Of a DNA stretch of 64,000 nt, positions 1-11,432 are shown piece after piece. Positions within the stretch are counted from its first letter, which is position 1, and each line of letters begins with the position of its first letter. Location of the stretch: contig CM075773.1 of NCBI GenBank assembly GCA_037974665.1, positions 64,896,263 through 64,960,262 of the forward strand, in the 5' to 3' direction. Under the pieces are notes generated by a model. It searched no databases. It saw only the letters and a program-made list of their open reading frames with translations, and was not told the DNA's origin. The DNA is from Ehretia macrophylla (taxonomy: Eukaryota > Streptophyta > Magnoliopsida > Boraginales > Ehretiaceae). The position numbers and the translations under genes were made by a program.

Positions 1-1
1 T

Positions 2-895
2 GTTAAAGATCTTGGTTCGTTGAGTTATTTTCTTGGCATAGAGGCAGTGCACACATCCAAGGGCTTATTTTTATCCCAACATAAATACATTAGGGATCTT
101 CTTGACAAACATCACCTCAGTGGTATTAAGGAAGCCACAACACCCATGAGTTCGACTGGAAGATTAGTGCTTCATGATGGGTCACCACCGGCAGATGGCT
201 CGGTCTATAGGAGCCTTGTTGGAGGTCTTCAATACCTACTTTTAACGAGGCCGGATATTGCTTTTTCTGTCAATCGCCTAGCACAGTTCATGCATGCTCC
301 AAGTCAAGCTCATTGGTCTGCCGCAAAAAAGCTGTTGCGTTATCTTAAGCGCACTATACATTTTGGTCTTTATCTTTTGAGCACTCAGTCTTTGAATCTG
401 CAAGCATATTCTGATTCTGATTGGGCAGGGGATCGTGATGATTATACTTCTACTACTGCCTTCATTCTCTGCCTTGGTAATAATCCTATCTCTTGGTGCT
501 CGAAAAAACAAAAGACGGTTGCTCGTTCCTCCACTGAAGCTGAATATCGTGCCATTGCTGCCACAACGGCTGAACTTGCATAGGTTTCGAATTTGTTGTC
601 TGAGCTTGGTCTTAAACCTTCCCAGCCACCGACTATTTTTTGTGATAATTTAGGAGCTACTTTTCTATGTGCTAATCCAGTTTTTCATTCACGGATGAAG
701 CATATTGCACTTGATTATCATTTTGTTAGAGATAAGGTACTTGCAGGTGATCTTAAGGTGGCTCACATTCACACTTCACGCCAACTAGCTGATGTCCTAA
801 CAAAGCCACTACCAAAGCTGCAGTTTAGCAATTTGAGGCCCAAGATTGGTGTCACTAATGGCACCACAATCTTGCAGGGGCATGTCAAGACGTAG
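2..895 (+). pseudogene. Ty1/copia polyprotein, C-terminal RT/RNase H part (broken)
   Basis: The frame is open from base 2 and reads the end of a copia reverse transcriptase and its RNase H: 'DLGSLSYFLGIE' at the start, 'YRSLVGGLQYLLLTRPDI' in the middle, then 'SDSDWAGD', 'SSTEAEYRAIA', and the tail '[13 protein letters not shown]' and '[11 protein letters not shown]'. These are family hallmarks of the enzyme that makes element cDNA. A TAG at 581-583 interrupts the frame where copia proteins normally have Trp after 'TAELA'. The same frame then continues to a natural TAG at 893-895, so this looks like one TGG-to-TAG change rather than a frameshift. The 5' part (gag, protease, integrase) lies outside the window. 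Confidence 0.93.
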
Positions 896-1099
896 TCTTT
901 GTATCTATCTAGAACACACTTGGTAGATAGCTTATCTTTATCCACTGCAACTTCCTGATAGTCAATAGACATTTTAAACTCCTAGTAACTAGGATGTAGT
1001 TTGTATCAGTATTATCTTTCTGATGTATATAAGCCTACGTAGGCTAAACACTTGTGTATTATGAATACATTCAAAAGCTTTGCTACTCAAATCTCTTCA
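883..1099 (+). repeat. 3' LTR of the copia element (217 bp)
   Basis: Begins TGTCAAGACG right after a short purine tract (GCAGGGG), 11 bp before the polyprotein stop, and ends ATCTCTTCA. It contains a TATA box, TATATAAG at 1026-1033. The terminal TG...CA, the purine tract and the position after the RNase H tail support it. The partner LTR is outside the window, so the right boundary is inferred. Confidence 0.6.
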
Positions 1100-1338
1100 A
1101 TCCCGAACGCCAAAGGAACCTATTGTCCTTGTGAGGTTGAGGCAGAAGGTTATGAAGATTATGAAAAATTTCAACCATCCTTTGATCACCCCCATCCCAG
1201 AACAATTTCTCCCAGAAATGAGCCTGGAAACTTTGTCATCCCAATTCCTTGGATTATCGCCATCAATAGTAATGTTGAAATGTCTAGTCAAACAACCAAA
1301 TGGATGCCATGAATCATGCCAGAAAAAAAAAAAAAAAA
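1100..1338 (+). other. Unclassified segment ending in an A-run
   Basis: Sequence after the copia LTR ends in a run of about 15 A at 1323-1337. A short open frame is present, but I recognise no domain in it. The A-run could be the tail of a retroposed fragment or plain low complexity. No flanking duplication was found. Confidence 0.25.
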
Positions 1339-1377
1339 GGCTGAGTTTCCATTGTCAATCTTGCTGTCAACAAGCAA

Positions 1378-1795
1378 TCTAACTTCATTTCTGATCATTT
1401 TCATAAGCTTCTTCTAGGCCCAAGTCGAACTGTTTGTAACTTTTGCCACCGAAATAAATTGGCCTTTAAGAAGGTTTCTGTCAACCCAATGCCCCCAAAT
1501 AGACTCCTTTTTGGTGTTCATATTCCATATATGTTTAAACATAGCTGCTTTATTACGTTCAGTGAAACTCCTGATACCCAAACCACCCTCAATATAAGGC
1601 TTACAAACATCGGACCAAGCAACTCTCGCCCCAGCTCCAGTACCATCATTTCTTTTCCACAAGAAAGAGGCACACTTACTCTCAACAAGTTTCACAATGC
1701 TTTTAGGTAGAACAAAGATACTTGCCCAGAAGGCTTGAGTATTAGAAAGCATCGATTTGAGCAAACCCAAATGCCCCGAGTAGTCAAGGCAGTTT
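1378..1795 (-). pseudogene. LINE (non-LTR retrotransposon) RT C-terminal fragment
   Basis: The minus strand reads the linker between the plant LINE reverse transcriptase and its C-terminal zinc-binding region: 'GLLKSMLSNTQAFWASIFVLPK', 'FLWKRND', then 'ARVAWSDVCKPYIEGGLGIR'. The frame meets TAG just below 1414, in 'STWA*KKLMKM', where related elements carry Trp. Nothing recognisable as RT lies upstream of about 1795 and there is no minus-strand poly(A) end, so this is an internal fragment. It belongs to the same broad class as the LINE at 62.4-64 kb. Confidence 0.8.
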
Positions 1796-1805
1796 TAAGA
1801 TAGGG

Positions 1806-1851
1806 TAGAGAGAGAGAGAGAGAGAGGAATTTTTTTTTTTTTTTTTTTTTT
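1806..1851. repeat. (GA)n followed by T-run
   Basis: A GA dinucleotide run (about 1806-1827) is followed by about 22 T (1830-1851), next to the LINE fragment. Simple sequence. Confidence 0.9.
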
Positions 1852-1889
1852 GTTGAGGTGTGCCTGCAATTTTGTTTAATTCGTTTCAT

Positions 1890-2595
1890 GTTTTCCTAAT
1901 TATACCCTCCGAGCAAAATTTCTAACAGCTTAAATTTTTAAGTGAAATAGTCATTTAATAAGTTATCAGAACCTAACTTACCAAATGATCTTCCGCTCAA
2001 AGCTGCTCAAAGCTGATGAAATTGAGAGTAGAGAGAGAATATCATTTGTGTAAATTTGGAAAAATGATTTTCGTTATTGATTCAGATATACAAGTATCAT
2101 ATTTATACTATACAATTGAACATGTGCTCTAATTCCAGCTATGATACAGCTTTACATGAGCTATTATATCTAACTAACTTTAACAGCTCTAAATGATCAG
2201 CTTCCCGGTGATTTATACTGTGCATGTGAGTCTTTGTGATCTCATTTGCAACTGAGCTGGAGTTTCTCTTATCAAAAGTTGATCGCCACTCGCTTAAAAC
2301 ATTTGTAACATGTTCACGTGTAAGGATAAAAAATAAATCTCGCTTATACGTGATAAGCGTGTAAATAAATAGAAAAAATTTATATCTAATAATTTAAATT
2401 TTTAGATAATATGATAATTTAATACACCACAACCCACACACCAATATATACACACACAAACACAAACTAACAGAGAGACGGAATTTATTGGGGATACAAT
2501 GTTCAAAGAGAATTAATGGCATTTGCTCTATCCCTCCTAACGCTGTACAACTAGACTGATTGAACAGACTACAAGAGGAGGTTGGGTGTGGTTGT
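1890..2595. other. Intergenic, downstream of the ERF gene
   Basis: AT-rich DNA with no coding frame that I can support and no recognisable element. CA-rich simple sequence lies around 2430-2465. Confidence 0.5.
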
Positions 2596-2691
2596 GGGGG
2601 GGGAGGGGGGGGGGGGGGGGGGGGGGGGGGAGGGGGGTTGTGGTGGTTGGGATGGGTGTGGGTGGAGGGGGAGGAGGGGAGGGGATGGTTA
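2596..2691 (+). repeat. G-rich tract (possible G-quadruplex) in the ERF 3' flank
   Basis: An almost unbroken G run spans 2596-2637, interrupted only by single A's, followed by GGGTGTGGGTGGAGGGGGAG-type sequence to about 2691. The plus strand is G-rich. Transcripts of the minus-strand ERF gene reading through here would carry a C-rich tail. The short proline- and glycine-rich frames here are artefacts of this composition. Confidence 0.9.
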
Positions 2692-2757
2692 TGCCCCAGC
2701 CAAAAATTAGAAGGGCTAAAAAAGCACACTCACAACACAAACCACACAAACATATCA

Positions 2758-3543
2758 CTAGTGATGCCATAATAAAGACTCAAAACTGCTGGAAATTCCA
2801 GCATCGTCAGCAGAGCTAATCAACCATGGTACTGGAGGAGGATGCAACCAACCATTATCAACCGAGTCAAAGTATACAAAATCATTACTCAACTCGAGTG
2901 TGTCAAAACCTGTTTCTAAACTCGGCAGCTCAATTATTTCGCACAAATCATCTGAATTTGACAAGTCCATAGCTGAAACAAGCGATGACAATGAAGAAGA
3001 TGAAGATAAAGCTGACGATGATGGTGATGATGATGATGGTGATTGCATTGACGATGACGATAAAGCATCAAACTTCTCCATAGCTGCGGCCTTAGCTGCT
3101 GCGGCTTGAACATCACGTGGACTAAGTGAAACAGGCCGAGGCAATAATCCAGCAAGTTGAGGAAAATTCAGTATAGCTGAACTACCCTTAATGCTTAAGG
3201 CAGCAACATCATGAGCACGAGCAGCCATTTCTGGTGTAGGGAAAGTGCCAAGCCAAATACGCGATTTTTTCTTCGGCTCGCGAATTTCAGACACCCATTT
3301 TCCCCAGCTCCGCATTCGTACACCCCTGTACATTGGGTGTTTGTTGCTATCGCGTATTCTTTTCATCTTTTTCTCTTCAGGGTCTTGCTGGTTTGCTGAA
3401 TCTGAAGCCGCATTTTGAAGTGATTGTGCAGACCCTTGAGAGGATGGTGAGCCTGGTGATGACGACAATGATGAAAACGCAGATGAGTTAGTTCTGCTCT
3501 CAGCATCAGAATTCTGAGGCTCCGTACTCATCATCATCATCAT
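2758..3543 (-). CDS. AP2/ERF transcription factor, DREB subgroup A-4 (TINY/ERF034-like)
   Basis: A single-exon gene of 261 aa. The start is the first of five tandem ATGs (3541-3543); upstream codons in frame are GTG and TTG, not ATG. A Ser-rich N-terminus leads to a basic stretch 'EEKKMKRIR' (about residues 56-64, a likely nuclear signal), then one AP2 domain at about 72-129 ('[19 protein letters not shown]', '[19 protein letters not shown]'). V84 and E89 match the DREB-type V14/E19 positions that favour DRE/CRT sites. The motif '[20 protein letters not shown]' after the domain is typical of the A-4 TINY-like group. A poly-Ser linker and an acidic C-terminus ending '[11 protein letters not shown]' look like an activation region. 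Expected role: nuclear DNA-binding regulator of stress or growth genes. Length and intronless structure fit the family. The subgroup is well supported; orthology to one named gene is not. Confidence 0.95.
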   Translation of the reverse strand: MMMMMSTEPQNSDAESRTNSSAFSSLSSSPGSPSSQGSAQSLQNAASDSANQQDPEEKKMKRIRDSNKHPMYRGVRMRSWGKWVSEIREPKKKSRIWLGTFPTPEMAARAHDVAALSIKGSSAILNFPQLAGLLPRPVSLSPRDVQAAAAKAAAMEKFDALSSSSMQSPSSSSPSSSALSSSSSLSSLVSAMDLSNSDDLCEIIELPSLETGFDTLELSNDFVYFDSVDNGWLHPPPVPWLISSADDAGISSSFESLLWHH

Positions 3544-3647
3544 TAACAGAAACAACACTTTTTGGCAACTCTGTACAAGTACGTCTAAATAGTGTTAATC
3601 AATTTACATAAAAGTGTTAATATTCATACACAATATTGTACAAAGAA

Positions 3648-3827
3648 AGAGAGAGAGAGAGAGAGAGCATCAATGAGGATAATGGATGTTTGAAGATGAA
3701 GAAAGATTTAGCAAAAAAATGGAAGGGGACAGTGTATGGTAAGCAAGAATAGGAGCTATAAGCTTTCATCAACCAGAAACTTTTCTCCATATATCATTTC
3801 CCATTGAGTCATAACACACTTATAAGT

Positions 3828-3865
<38 letters not shown>
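3648..3865 (-). promoter_or_regulatory. Putative ERF promoter/5'UTR with two (CT)n tracts
   Basis: On the coding (minus) strand, CT repeats sit about 105-125 nt (3648-3667) and 285-320 nt (3829-3865) before the ATG. TATA-like sequences lie at about 3789-3796 (TGATATATGG) and 3818-3829 (CACTTATAAGTG). Pyrimidine-rich tracts are common in plant core promoters and leaders. Which TATA is used cannot be decided here. Confidence 0.4.
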
Positions 3866-3867
<2 letters not shown>

Positions 3868-3869
3868 TG

Positions 3870-6800
3870 GGGACCCATTGAAGAAATGGGTCACCCTGCT
3901 TGAGAGACTGTAGTACGAAAGGGGTCCCCTATCTCTAGAAACCAAGCAGCTGCCCACATTAATTTCAACCTTTGATATGTTTCTGCTTTCACCTAAGTTA
4001 ACACTGTTCCTTTCTCCATTATAATGTTGAAAGCACCATCATCATATACGTGTGTGTATACAAAATGTGTGCTGGCTTCATCAATCTGTGGCCTTTCTTC
4101 TATATTACAGATAGATAGATATTCATGACCATGAAAACAAATCTTTAACCTTAGCGGTTAGGGTTTCTCCACCATGCAATTTGCAGTGTCATCATGCTGA
4201 ATGACCAGAATCTTTCATTACAATATAGCAAGTGTTATTTAATTGTTGGTTGAGATATTTTAAAGAACAATTGGTAGATTTGAAATATAGCAAGTGTTAC
4301 TTCGCCAATTCATAAGATACGAATTTGTTTGGTAGTTAATTAGACACAATTATGTTTATTTGGTTGATTTAAGTTCGAATCTTTACTGTTGTTGTTGTAT
4401 TTTATTTTTTGCAACTAGTCTAACTCAAGGCCCCACCAACCTCCAATAGAAAAAAAAAAAAAAAAAAGCATACAAAAAACATGAAAATCTTTCAAAAACA
4501 AGGATATATAAATGTTTTCAAACAATAAAGTTAGTCAGTTTGTCAATGACCCATTTTACTTTTATTTTTATTTTTATCTCCTTTGATGATTAAACCCACT
4601 TTAATTTCTTTTAAAAAATTCTAATTTCTTCTTTTGCTTTTCTTAGTTCTTCCCGAAACTCATTCCCTTTTTCTTCACCATCTTCCATCCCCAATCCCTT
4701 CTTTCTAACCATTTTAAATTCTTAATTCTTGCATAATAAAACACACTCCAACATAGTCATGCAAACCTAAGGTAATATATCATGAAAAAATTGTAATATG
4801 CTTATTTACTAATTTTTCTTAGCTATATAATTTTATGAATGCATAATTTTTTATTTTTAGAGTGGGTGAACATCTTAATGCAAGACACCATAAGTGACTA
4901 AGGTAAGCAATTTGACTGAAATACTTCTCATAATAATTTTTAGTGTATATTTTTTTCTTACTTATATTTAATAGTCAATTTTCTGTAATAAATAGATAAT
5001 TTTTAGTGGGTTATTATGTTTATTTGATTAAATGTAAATATATCATTGTGTTTGATTAAATTTTTTAGTTAATTTCTTATTATTTATTTTTCAATAATAG
5101 CTAATTAAGAATATTTATTATGAATTAACAATAACCAAGTCAAATTTATTTAGTCTTGCTGTGATATTGAGTTTATTTAATTGTTTACATGATTAGTTAA
5201 CGTAATCATGTTAAATGTTGGTTTAGCACAAAACTGTACAAAAAATACTGTACAAACTACAAAATACCTTGTAGTACTAACTAAAAAATACCGTACAAAA
5301 AATATTCTACATTCTTTTAAACTAACCAAAAAATATTGTACAAAAAACACAATACAAAAAAAAAATATATATATCAATCCCTCAATATTAATTTTCTGAC
5401 TCCGCACTTGCCCTTGTCAATGAGACTATTCTACCTTAGCTTCTGCAATATGTGGAGTTGGTCCCAATTAAGAAAGAAGAAAACAATTTGACGATTTCAG
5501 AAAGGGCCTATTTTATTATATTATTTGTTCTGTCAGTCTACCTTCATATCAAATTCAATCATATATGTAAGGTTTTACATCCATATGACAAGATATTTTG
5601 TCACTTGCTCCAAAAGTACTAAAATATATTATTTTTGTCTAGAGCTACTTTCCACCAAAGAACAAAAAGTTGTATTCAAATTAACATCTATGATTGTTTT
5701 TCCTTTTCTTTTAATTTATTTTATTTTTAAGTCATCTATGATATGCATGGTAAAAGTTTTCTTGGCATGTTCTTACTGCAATATCTTAATTAGTTTATGT
5801 CCAATCTATTTGATTATGTTTAAATGAAAGATGAAAGTCTCCAGGAACATTTGAAAAGTAGATAAAAATGCTAAAAGAATGTGGGATTCCATTTGAAAAT
5901 CATCAATTCGGTATTACATGGACTAGTCCATGTTCTTTTAGGGGTATTGAAATTTATATTTATCAATGTAAAAGAGCTATATTCTTTAACATTTTGCTCA
6001 AACAACTTTGAATTTGAGCCGAGATGAAAGGATAAAGTTAGTAAGAATAGCCGCAAATTAATAAAAGCCCATAAAGATGGACAAAGTTAGTAAAAAAAAA
6101 AATGGTCACACGTGGATTAATAAGACTCGGTTAAAATTCAATTGTGCTACTATGTTAAAAAATATAGAGTTTCATCCAAAAAAATCAATTAGTATTAGGT
6201 GAAGTAATATAAAATCTTATGCAATGATATTAAGATTTATACTATACCAATCGTGAGGATTGTATTCCTTCAAAGAAATCATAACTCAATAAATGGCAAG
6301 TGTAAAGTCTCCAAATTCGCTTTTGTTTAACTGAGTCTTATTGATATAATCACTAGCAACTCTATGAATTCTCGAAGATTAATGCTCTATTTCCTTTTTG
6401 TATTGATAATTAGTATTGATGCTATTTTTTCTTTTTGTTGTTTGATTCTATACAACCCTAGGACATGTTATGTCTTGATAATTTTGTGTACATCAACACA
6501 TTAATTCCACTTCATACATATGATACTAAGACGAAAGAAAGCCAGCCATCATAATTGGGAAATTAATTTTCTCCCATCACGTGTAAACCGGGGACCCATA
6601 TTTTTGTATAATCAGTGATTTGCTTCATAGTGCTGTTGGTAGTTTCATTGATCTCCAACCTTTACAAATTAAGCATTAGTCACATCTTATATGGGTCCCA
6701 ACCCTATTGCACCAGTGGTGCACTCAATAGAGTAAGCATTTTATAATAGAATTATAAAATTATAATTGAGATTCACCAGTCTTGAATTGTTCATATCATT

Positions 6801-6885
6801 TTATTAAATTATATCAATAATTTATAATTTTAATCTCGTTTATAATATTGTAACATTATGAGAGGTCTATTCTCCACTCATTACG
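3870..6885. other. AT-rich intergenic DNA upstream of the ERF gene
   Basis: No gene can be supported. An A-run lies near 4450-4466. At 5208-5370 a loose repeat of A-rich units with TGTAC or CGTAC cores recurs about every 20-60 bp. The rest looks like old, unclassifiable intergenic sequence. Confidence 0.5.
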
Positions 6886-8400
6886 TGGAGCAATTGGTCG
6901 ACTAACTCACCATGCCTTGATAGCGAGGTGTCATGTTTTCATGCCATGTTGATTCATTTTTATCATAATCGTACTTACCCAACGTGTTAAACATTGTTTT
7001 CAGTTGCAAACTTTTCAGGGACCATGGTTAGAATTATCTAAAGAAATCGATTATATATCATTGTGGATCCTTATAAATGGGATCATCATCATCATTGCAC
7101 CTAGAGAATTCATAAAATTAGAATAAATTTCTTTTTCAATCATCTAGCTATTTTGTCTAAACGATCGAACATGGATAGAAGTTATTGGAGAAGATTGTCC
7201 CATGTAGCTCCCAAAAAATCGAAGTACAATCGAACCATTCTTCTGATGCCTCTCGTTCAAGCCAAACAATGTTTGCAATTTCGCTTTTATTTAAAAAAAA
7301 TTGAAAGAAAACAATGAATCTATATCGCTTATGCTAAGAAAAGCTGGATTTGTACCTCATAAAGGTTGAATTTTCCATTGAAATTTATATGTACAGGTCG
7401 TCTTGTGATATCCAACATTGGAATGAGAAATAAAATAAGAGTAATTTGTACACAAGAATTGTGGATTTTAAATAATAATTTTGATTAATTATTTTCAGAT
7501 AATGAATTTAAGACCAAGACGTTTATTCACAAGCATAAGACACTAGTTTTGCTAACGGGACTAAGGCTTGACACATAGTAGAAATTCACTTGATCAATTC
7601 CCCATGCCTTGATAACGTGGTCATACGTTTTTATGTCATAAAGATTCAAACTTTTCATAATTGTACTTACCTTACATGATAAACATTGTTTTCATTAACA
7701 AAATTTTCAGGGACCATGCTTGGAATTATCTTTAAAAATAATTCTTTATCATTGTGGATGCTTATAAATCACATCATCGTCATTGCACAAGAGAATTCAT
7801 AAAGAAATAGATTTTTTTTTTTTTTTTTGGTTTTTGTTTTCATCTAGTTTGTCTAAATGAATTGTAGAAGTTATAGGAGGAGAATGTTCCATCTAGCGCC
7901 GAAAAAATTGAAATACCTCAGAACCATTCTTCTGATGCCTCTTATTCAAGCGAGAGAATTATTACGATTCTGATTTCTTCAAGAAAACAATGATTAAATA
8001 TCACTTATGCTGAGAAAAATTTAAATTGTACCTCCTAAATATTAATTTCCCATTGAAATGTATAAGGGACAGATCATATATATAGTAGTAACATGGATAA
8101 ATTTATTTATGAAGTCTCTTTCTTAATTAAGTTAATTGATAAAAGATTTCCTGTTTAATACAGAACTTGGCTAGTTTAACGCCAACAAATTTCTCATAAA
8201 TCACATCATCGTCATTGTACGTAGAGGATTCATAAACGATTATATAAATTTCCATTTTCTATCCTATAGTTTTGTTTTAACGAAGATGGATAGAAGATTG
8301 TGCAATCAGCTCCCAAAAATTGAAGTACTATTGAAGCATTATTTTAATTGCCTTCATTCAAGCCAGACTATTTTTTCGGTTTTGTATTTTTCGAAACCAA
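6886..8400 (+). repeat. Diverged tandem repeat of about 700 bp, two and a half copies
   Basis: Copy 1 (about 6886-7415) and copy 2 (about 7590-8070) share ordered blocks: 'CCATGCCTTGATA', 'AACATTGTTTTCA', 'TTTTCAGGGACCATG', 'TATCATTGTGGAT', 'CATTCTTCTGATGCCTCT' and 'CATTGAAAT..TAT'. A third, partial copy (about 8190-8400) has the 'ATCACATCATCGTCATTG' and 'AGCTCCCAAAAATTGAAGTA' blocks. A related fragment recurs at 11838-11980. No coding capacity is visible. It may be an unidentified transposon or old segmental duplication. Confidence 0.7.
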
Positions 8401-9521
8401 GAAAACATTTGTTTTAGAAAAAAAAAAAAACTAATTTCGGGGTTTGAATTTAGTTCAATATGAAATTAATGATCTAGCAATAAAAATTATAATGAAGAAG
8501 CTCAGACTCAAATAATGAGGTGTTTTACATATCATTAACCACAAAATACCAAGGTGACAACATCATGAATTGTTAAAAATCTCTTTGCCTTCTTTGTTAT
8601 CGAAAACCACTAACATAATGGCCTCTACCTTCATTTTGTATTCGTCTTGTTGGTTTGTCCTAATAGCATCAATATGCATCTTCTCGATATGTGCATCATG
8701 GTTCCCGTTAAGCACAAGCCTCTCTAATTAAATGGACACGTCTTGTAGTCGTCTTGCATGGTTTCCTGCACTCTGCACATATATTTTATGTCGGATTTTG
8801 CTATGAACAGACAATCAAGAATTTCTTACAATTGTAAATCGACATTTGTAATTTTTTTTAAAGGTAAACTGCACTAAACCCTCCTGTGGTTCGGTGAAAG
8901 TGCATAGTTACTCCCTGTGTTTTAAAAATTAGCATAACTAGTCCTTGTGTTTTTGTAAAAGTAATACCATTTATACCGGTTGATGGTTCCCTTTATTGTA
9001 ATATGTATTGTGACAACCATGGTTTGTTACTATTTTGAAACATTTGTTCCTCAAGACTTACGATGAGTCCCCTGCATTGGTGCAATACATTTCATGCTAC
9101 CAGTTCCATTTGAATACATAGCGTGTACTCATTTGAATTGAAATGAATACCATTAAACAACAAACATATACAATAAATGTTCAGTAAAAAATGTATTTCA
9201 AATGTATTGGGAATGACCAACTTTTCACCTATAACAAGTGTCTCCCATATCTCTAAATTTACACATGCATATTTCATTCTTGCTATAGATGATAAATGGA
9301 AATCTCCTGCAATTATAGTTATGTATGATATGATATAGCACACGATTCATCATTGTATCATCTTACCATGCATTGACACATAATCTTTTAACAATTAACA
9401 AAGTAACCTCAACCATAAGTAGCTTAACAACTGTGTTATATATCCAATATATTACGTAAAGTTTCCATTATGATGTCCTAAAGAGTGATTTTAAACGCCC
9501 ATTGTGAATTACCATGGTTTA
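8401..9521. other. Intergenic; contains a MITE-end-like stretch
   Basis: No gene supported. At 8871-9000 the sequence resembles the ends of the hairpin-type elements at 46.2 and 61.0 kb (TAAACTGCACTAAACCCTCC..., TCCCTGTGTTTTAAAAATTA), but I find no matching inverted partner, so it is at most a fragment. Confidence 0.35.
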
Positions 9522-9689
9522 CATTGATTGAATGATAACTATCTTAAAACTTGTCGAAATAGGCCAATATTTAGCAACAACATCCCTTACTCTACTCGTT
9601 TTCAACTCGTGAATTACCTATGTAATGGATGTGATGATAAGTATAGGCTTGTTTTGACAAGTTTTAGGATAGTTATCATTCAATCAATG
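9522..9689. repeat. Inverted repeat: 34-bp arms with one mismatch
   Basis: The left arm 9522-9555 starts CATTGATTGAATGATAACTA. The right arm 9656-9689 is its reverse complement with a single mismatch (T versus C at arm position 22). The loop is 100 nt. The arms do not extend outward. A transcript of either strand would form a long hairpin. It could be a small MITE or a hairpin RNA precursor; no coding frame uses it. Confidence 0.85.
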
Positions 9690-10526
9690 CAAATCCAAGA
9701 TGTAACCCCAAGGGAAGTGAACTACTCAAACTAGACATATTCCAATTCCATAATCGAAGACCCAATTTCTCATCAACCGCATTTTCAACATTTTGATAAG
9801 ACAACAAAACACACTTTCATATTTATAAATTCTACCATGTTTTAGATTTCCCTCCAGTGATACAAACATTATCAGCAAATATTTGAATCACAACATTCAT
9901 TTGCCCTACTCCTAGTCCATCATGACACTTACATTTTTGTCTATTAGTACCATCTCCATACCCAACATCCCATCAGTTTTGAAATCGATCATGTCTCACA
10001 ATCTAACAACACAAACTTGTACATTTTATACATTCCTACTCTTGTTAACCTTGACAAAGTTTATAAATTTCATATTGAGTGATGTAATGAAATGATAAAA
10101 ATAATATAGTCATATGAATCTTATAAATATGTTAAACGTATTATACTCTGATTTGCATAGATTCACTATTAGATGATGTAACGACTTGTGAATGTGAAAT
10201 GACACATATCAAACAATACATTGAACATATGCGAACTCATTACAAAATAAAGAACAACCAAATTTATCACGGTTGCTTCAAAAAGCTTTAAAGGACATCA
10301 TCTTTAGAACAAAGTAGGCAGATTTATGCTCAAACTGTATCATTAAATGACCCTTACATTAATCAATATTTGATCTAAATCACACCTATGTGATCCCCAC
10401 CTATCAACCAATGTCATGTATAAATAAAATATGTCAGAGAGAAAAATTGCACGCATGCCACTAGAAAGGCTCTTCAATTTGCCAATTGTCCTGCTCTCGT
10501 TTAGTTGTGGCAAAGGAAGCTGTATA
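9690..10526. other. Intergenic, no feature recognised
   Basis: AT-rich, with no domain-bearing frame, RNA gene or repeat that I can identify. Confidence 0.4.
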
Positions 10527-10923
10527 CGATTTGTTTGGTTTAACTGTGAAATTTTAACTATTAAGTTGTAAACCTTTTAACATTAAAGTTTTTGTCAGAA
10601 GCGTTATTTTACAGAAGTTGTTAGTTGTTTGGCCTTAAGGCCAAACATGTGGTTCCTCAGAAATTTTGAGGGCAATGTTAAAATTTCAAAAATACGGAGG
10701 CTATTTTTATAAGAACAAGAGGAAAAACAACTATCTTCACTATGTAAAAATAACTTCACGAAAGCCTTTTTGAAAAGCTCCAATTTAGAGCTTCTTATTT
10801 TTTAACTATTTTTAGCTTTGGATTTTACCTTTATCTTTAAAAATTGGGGCAAACATGCTAGTTTCAGTTTCTAAACTCAAAGAAAACACTTTTAAGTATC
10901 TAAAAGTTGGGCCAAACAAACCC
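10527..10923. mobile_element. Tourist-like MITE, diverged copy
   Basis: Its ends resemble inverted repeats: the left has TTTGTTTGGTTTAACT and the right, reverse complemented, reads GGGTTTGTTTGGCCCAACTT. The interior block (TATGTAAAAATAACTTC..., AGCCTTTTTGAAAAGCTCC) matches the better-preserved family member at 37159-37554. The left end is decayed and no clear target duplication remains. Confidence 0.6.
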
Positions 10924-10930
10924 TTCGAAC

Positions 10931-11432
10931 TATTAAAATAACTGAGGTTCTATCTTAAAATCAATTGGTGTCAAGTGTAGTAGCACAGGATCTTATAAGG
11001 TAGTGTTAGAGTTGTTGATTTTCTGAAGTGGGACAAGTGTATATGCTAACACTCCCCCTCACGTGTGACCTGATTTGACATGAAAGATTGAACACGCGTA
11101 GACCTAATTTTTTAGGTGGGTCACACTTCGAAGATTGAATACATGTGGACTGAATTTTGAGATGGGTCACACATGAAAGATTGAATACACGTGGCAGATT
11201 GAAGTTGCGTGGAATATGACACACACGAAAGATTGAACACAAGTGGACCTGATTTAAAATGAGTCGCATGTGAATAAATATGATTGGACGAAGGGTCCAA
11301 CTCTGATATCTTGTTAAGATAACAGAGGTTCCATCTTGAAACCAATTGGTGCCAAGTAGAATAGGCCAGGATCTTATAAGGTGGTGTTAGAATTGCTGAT
11401 TTTCTTATGTGGAACAAGTATATGTTCTAACA
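10931..11432 (-). mobile_element. TRIM (miniature LTR retrotransposon), 502 bp
   Basis: Two 121-bp direct repeats (10931-11051 and 11312-11432) flank 260 bp. Read on the minus strand, each starts TGTTAG and ends TAACA (TTAATA in the decayed left copy). The right repeat is the 5' LTR. It is followed by AGATATCAGAGTTGG (about 11297-11311), a primer-binding site resembling the initiator-Met tRNA complement TGGTATCAGAGC. Just before the 3' LTR lies a purine tract, GAGGGGGAG. No protein is encoded. The interior holds degenerate units of about 40-50 bp around 'GAAAGATTGAACAC'. No matching TSD is left. Solo LTRs of this family lie at 42615 and 52768. Confidence 0.85.

Noticed and set aside
2394..2819. 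Several overlapping proline-, glycine- and histidine-rich open frames on both strands
   Set aside because: They are translations of the G/C homopolymer tract and CA/TG simple sequence, with no start context or domain.
4355..4400. tRNA-like 'TTAAGTTCGAATCTT' T-loop sequence
   Set aside because: No acceptor or anticodon stem can be formed around it.
5208..5399. 63- to 76-codon frames on both strands
   Set aside because: They come from the degenerate TGTAC/A-rich repeat. There is no coding signature and both strands are open, as expected of low complexity.
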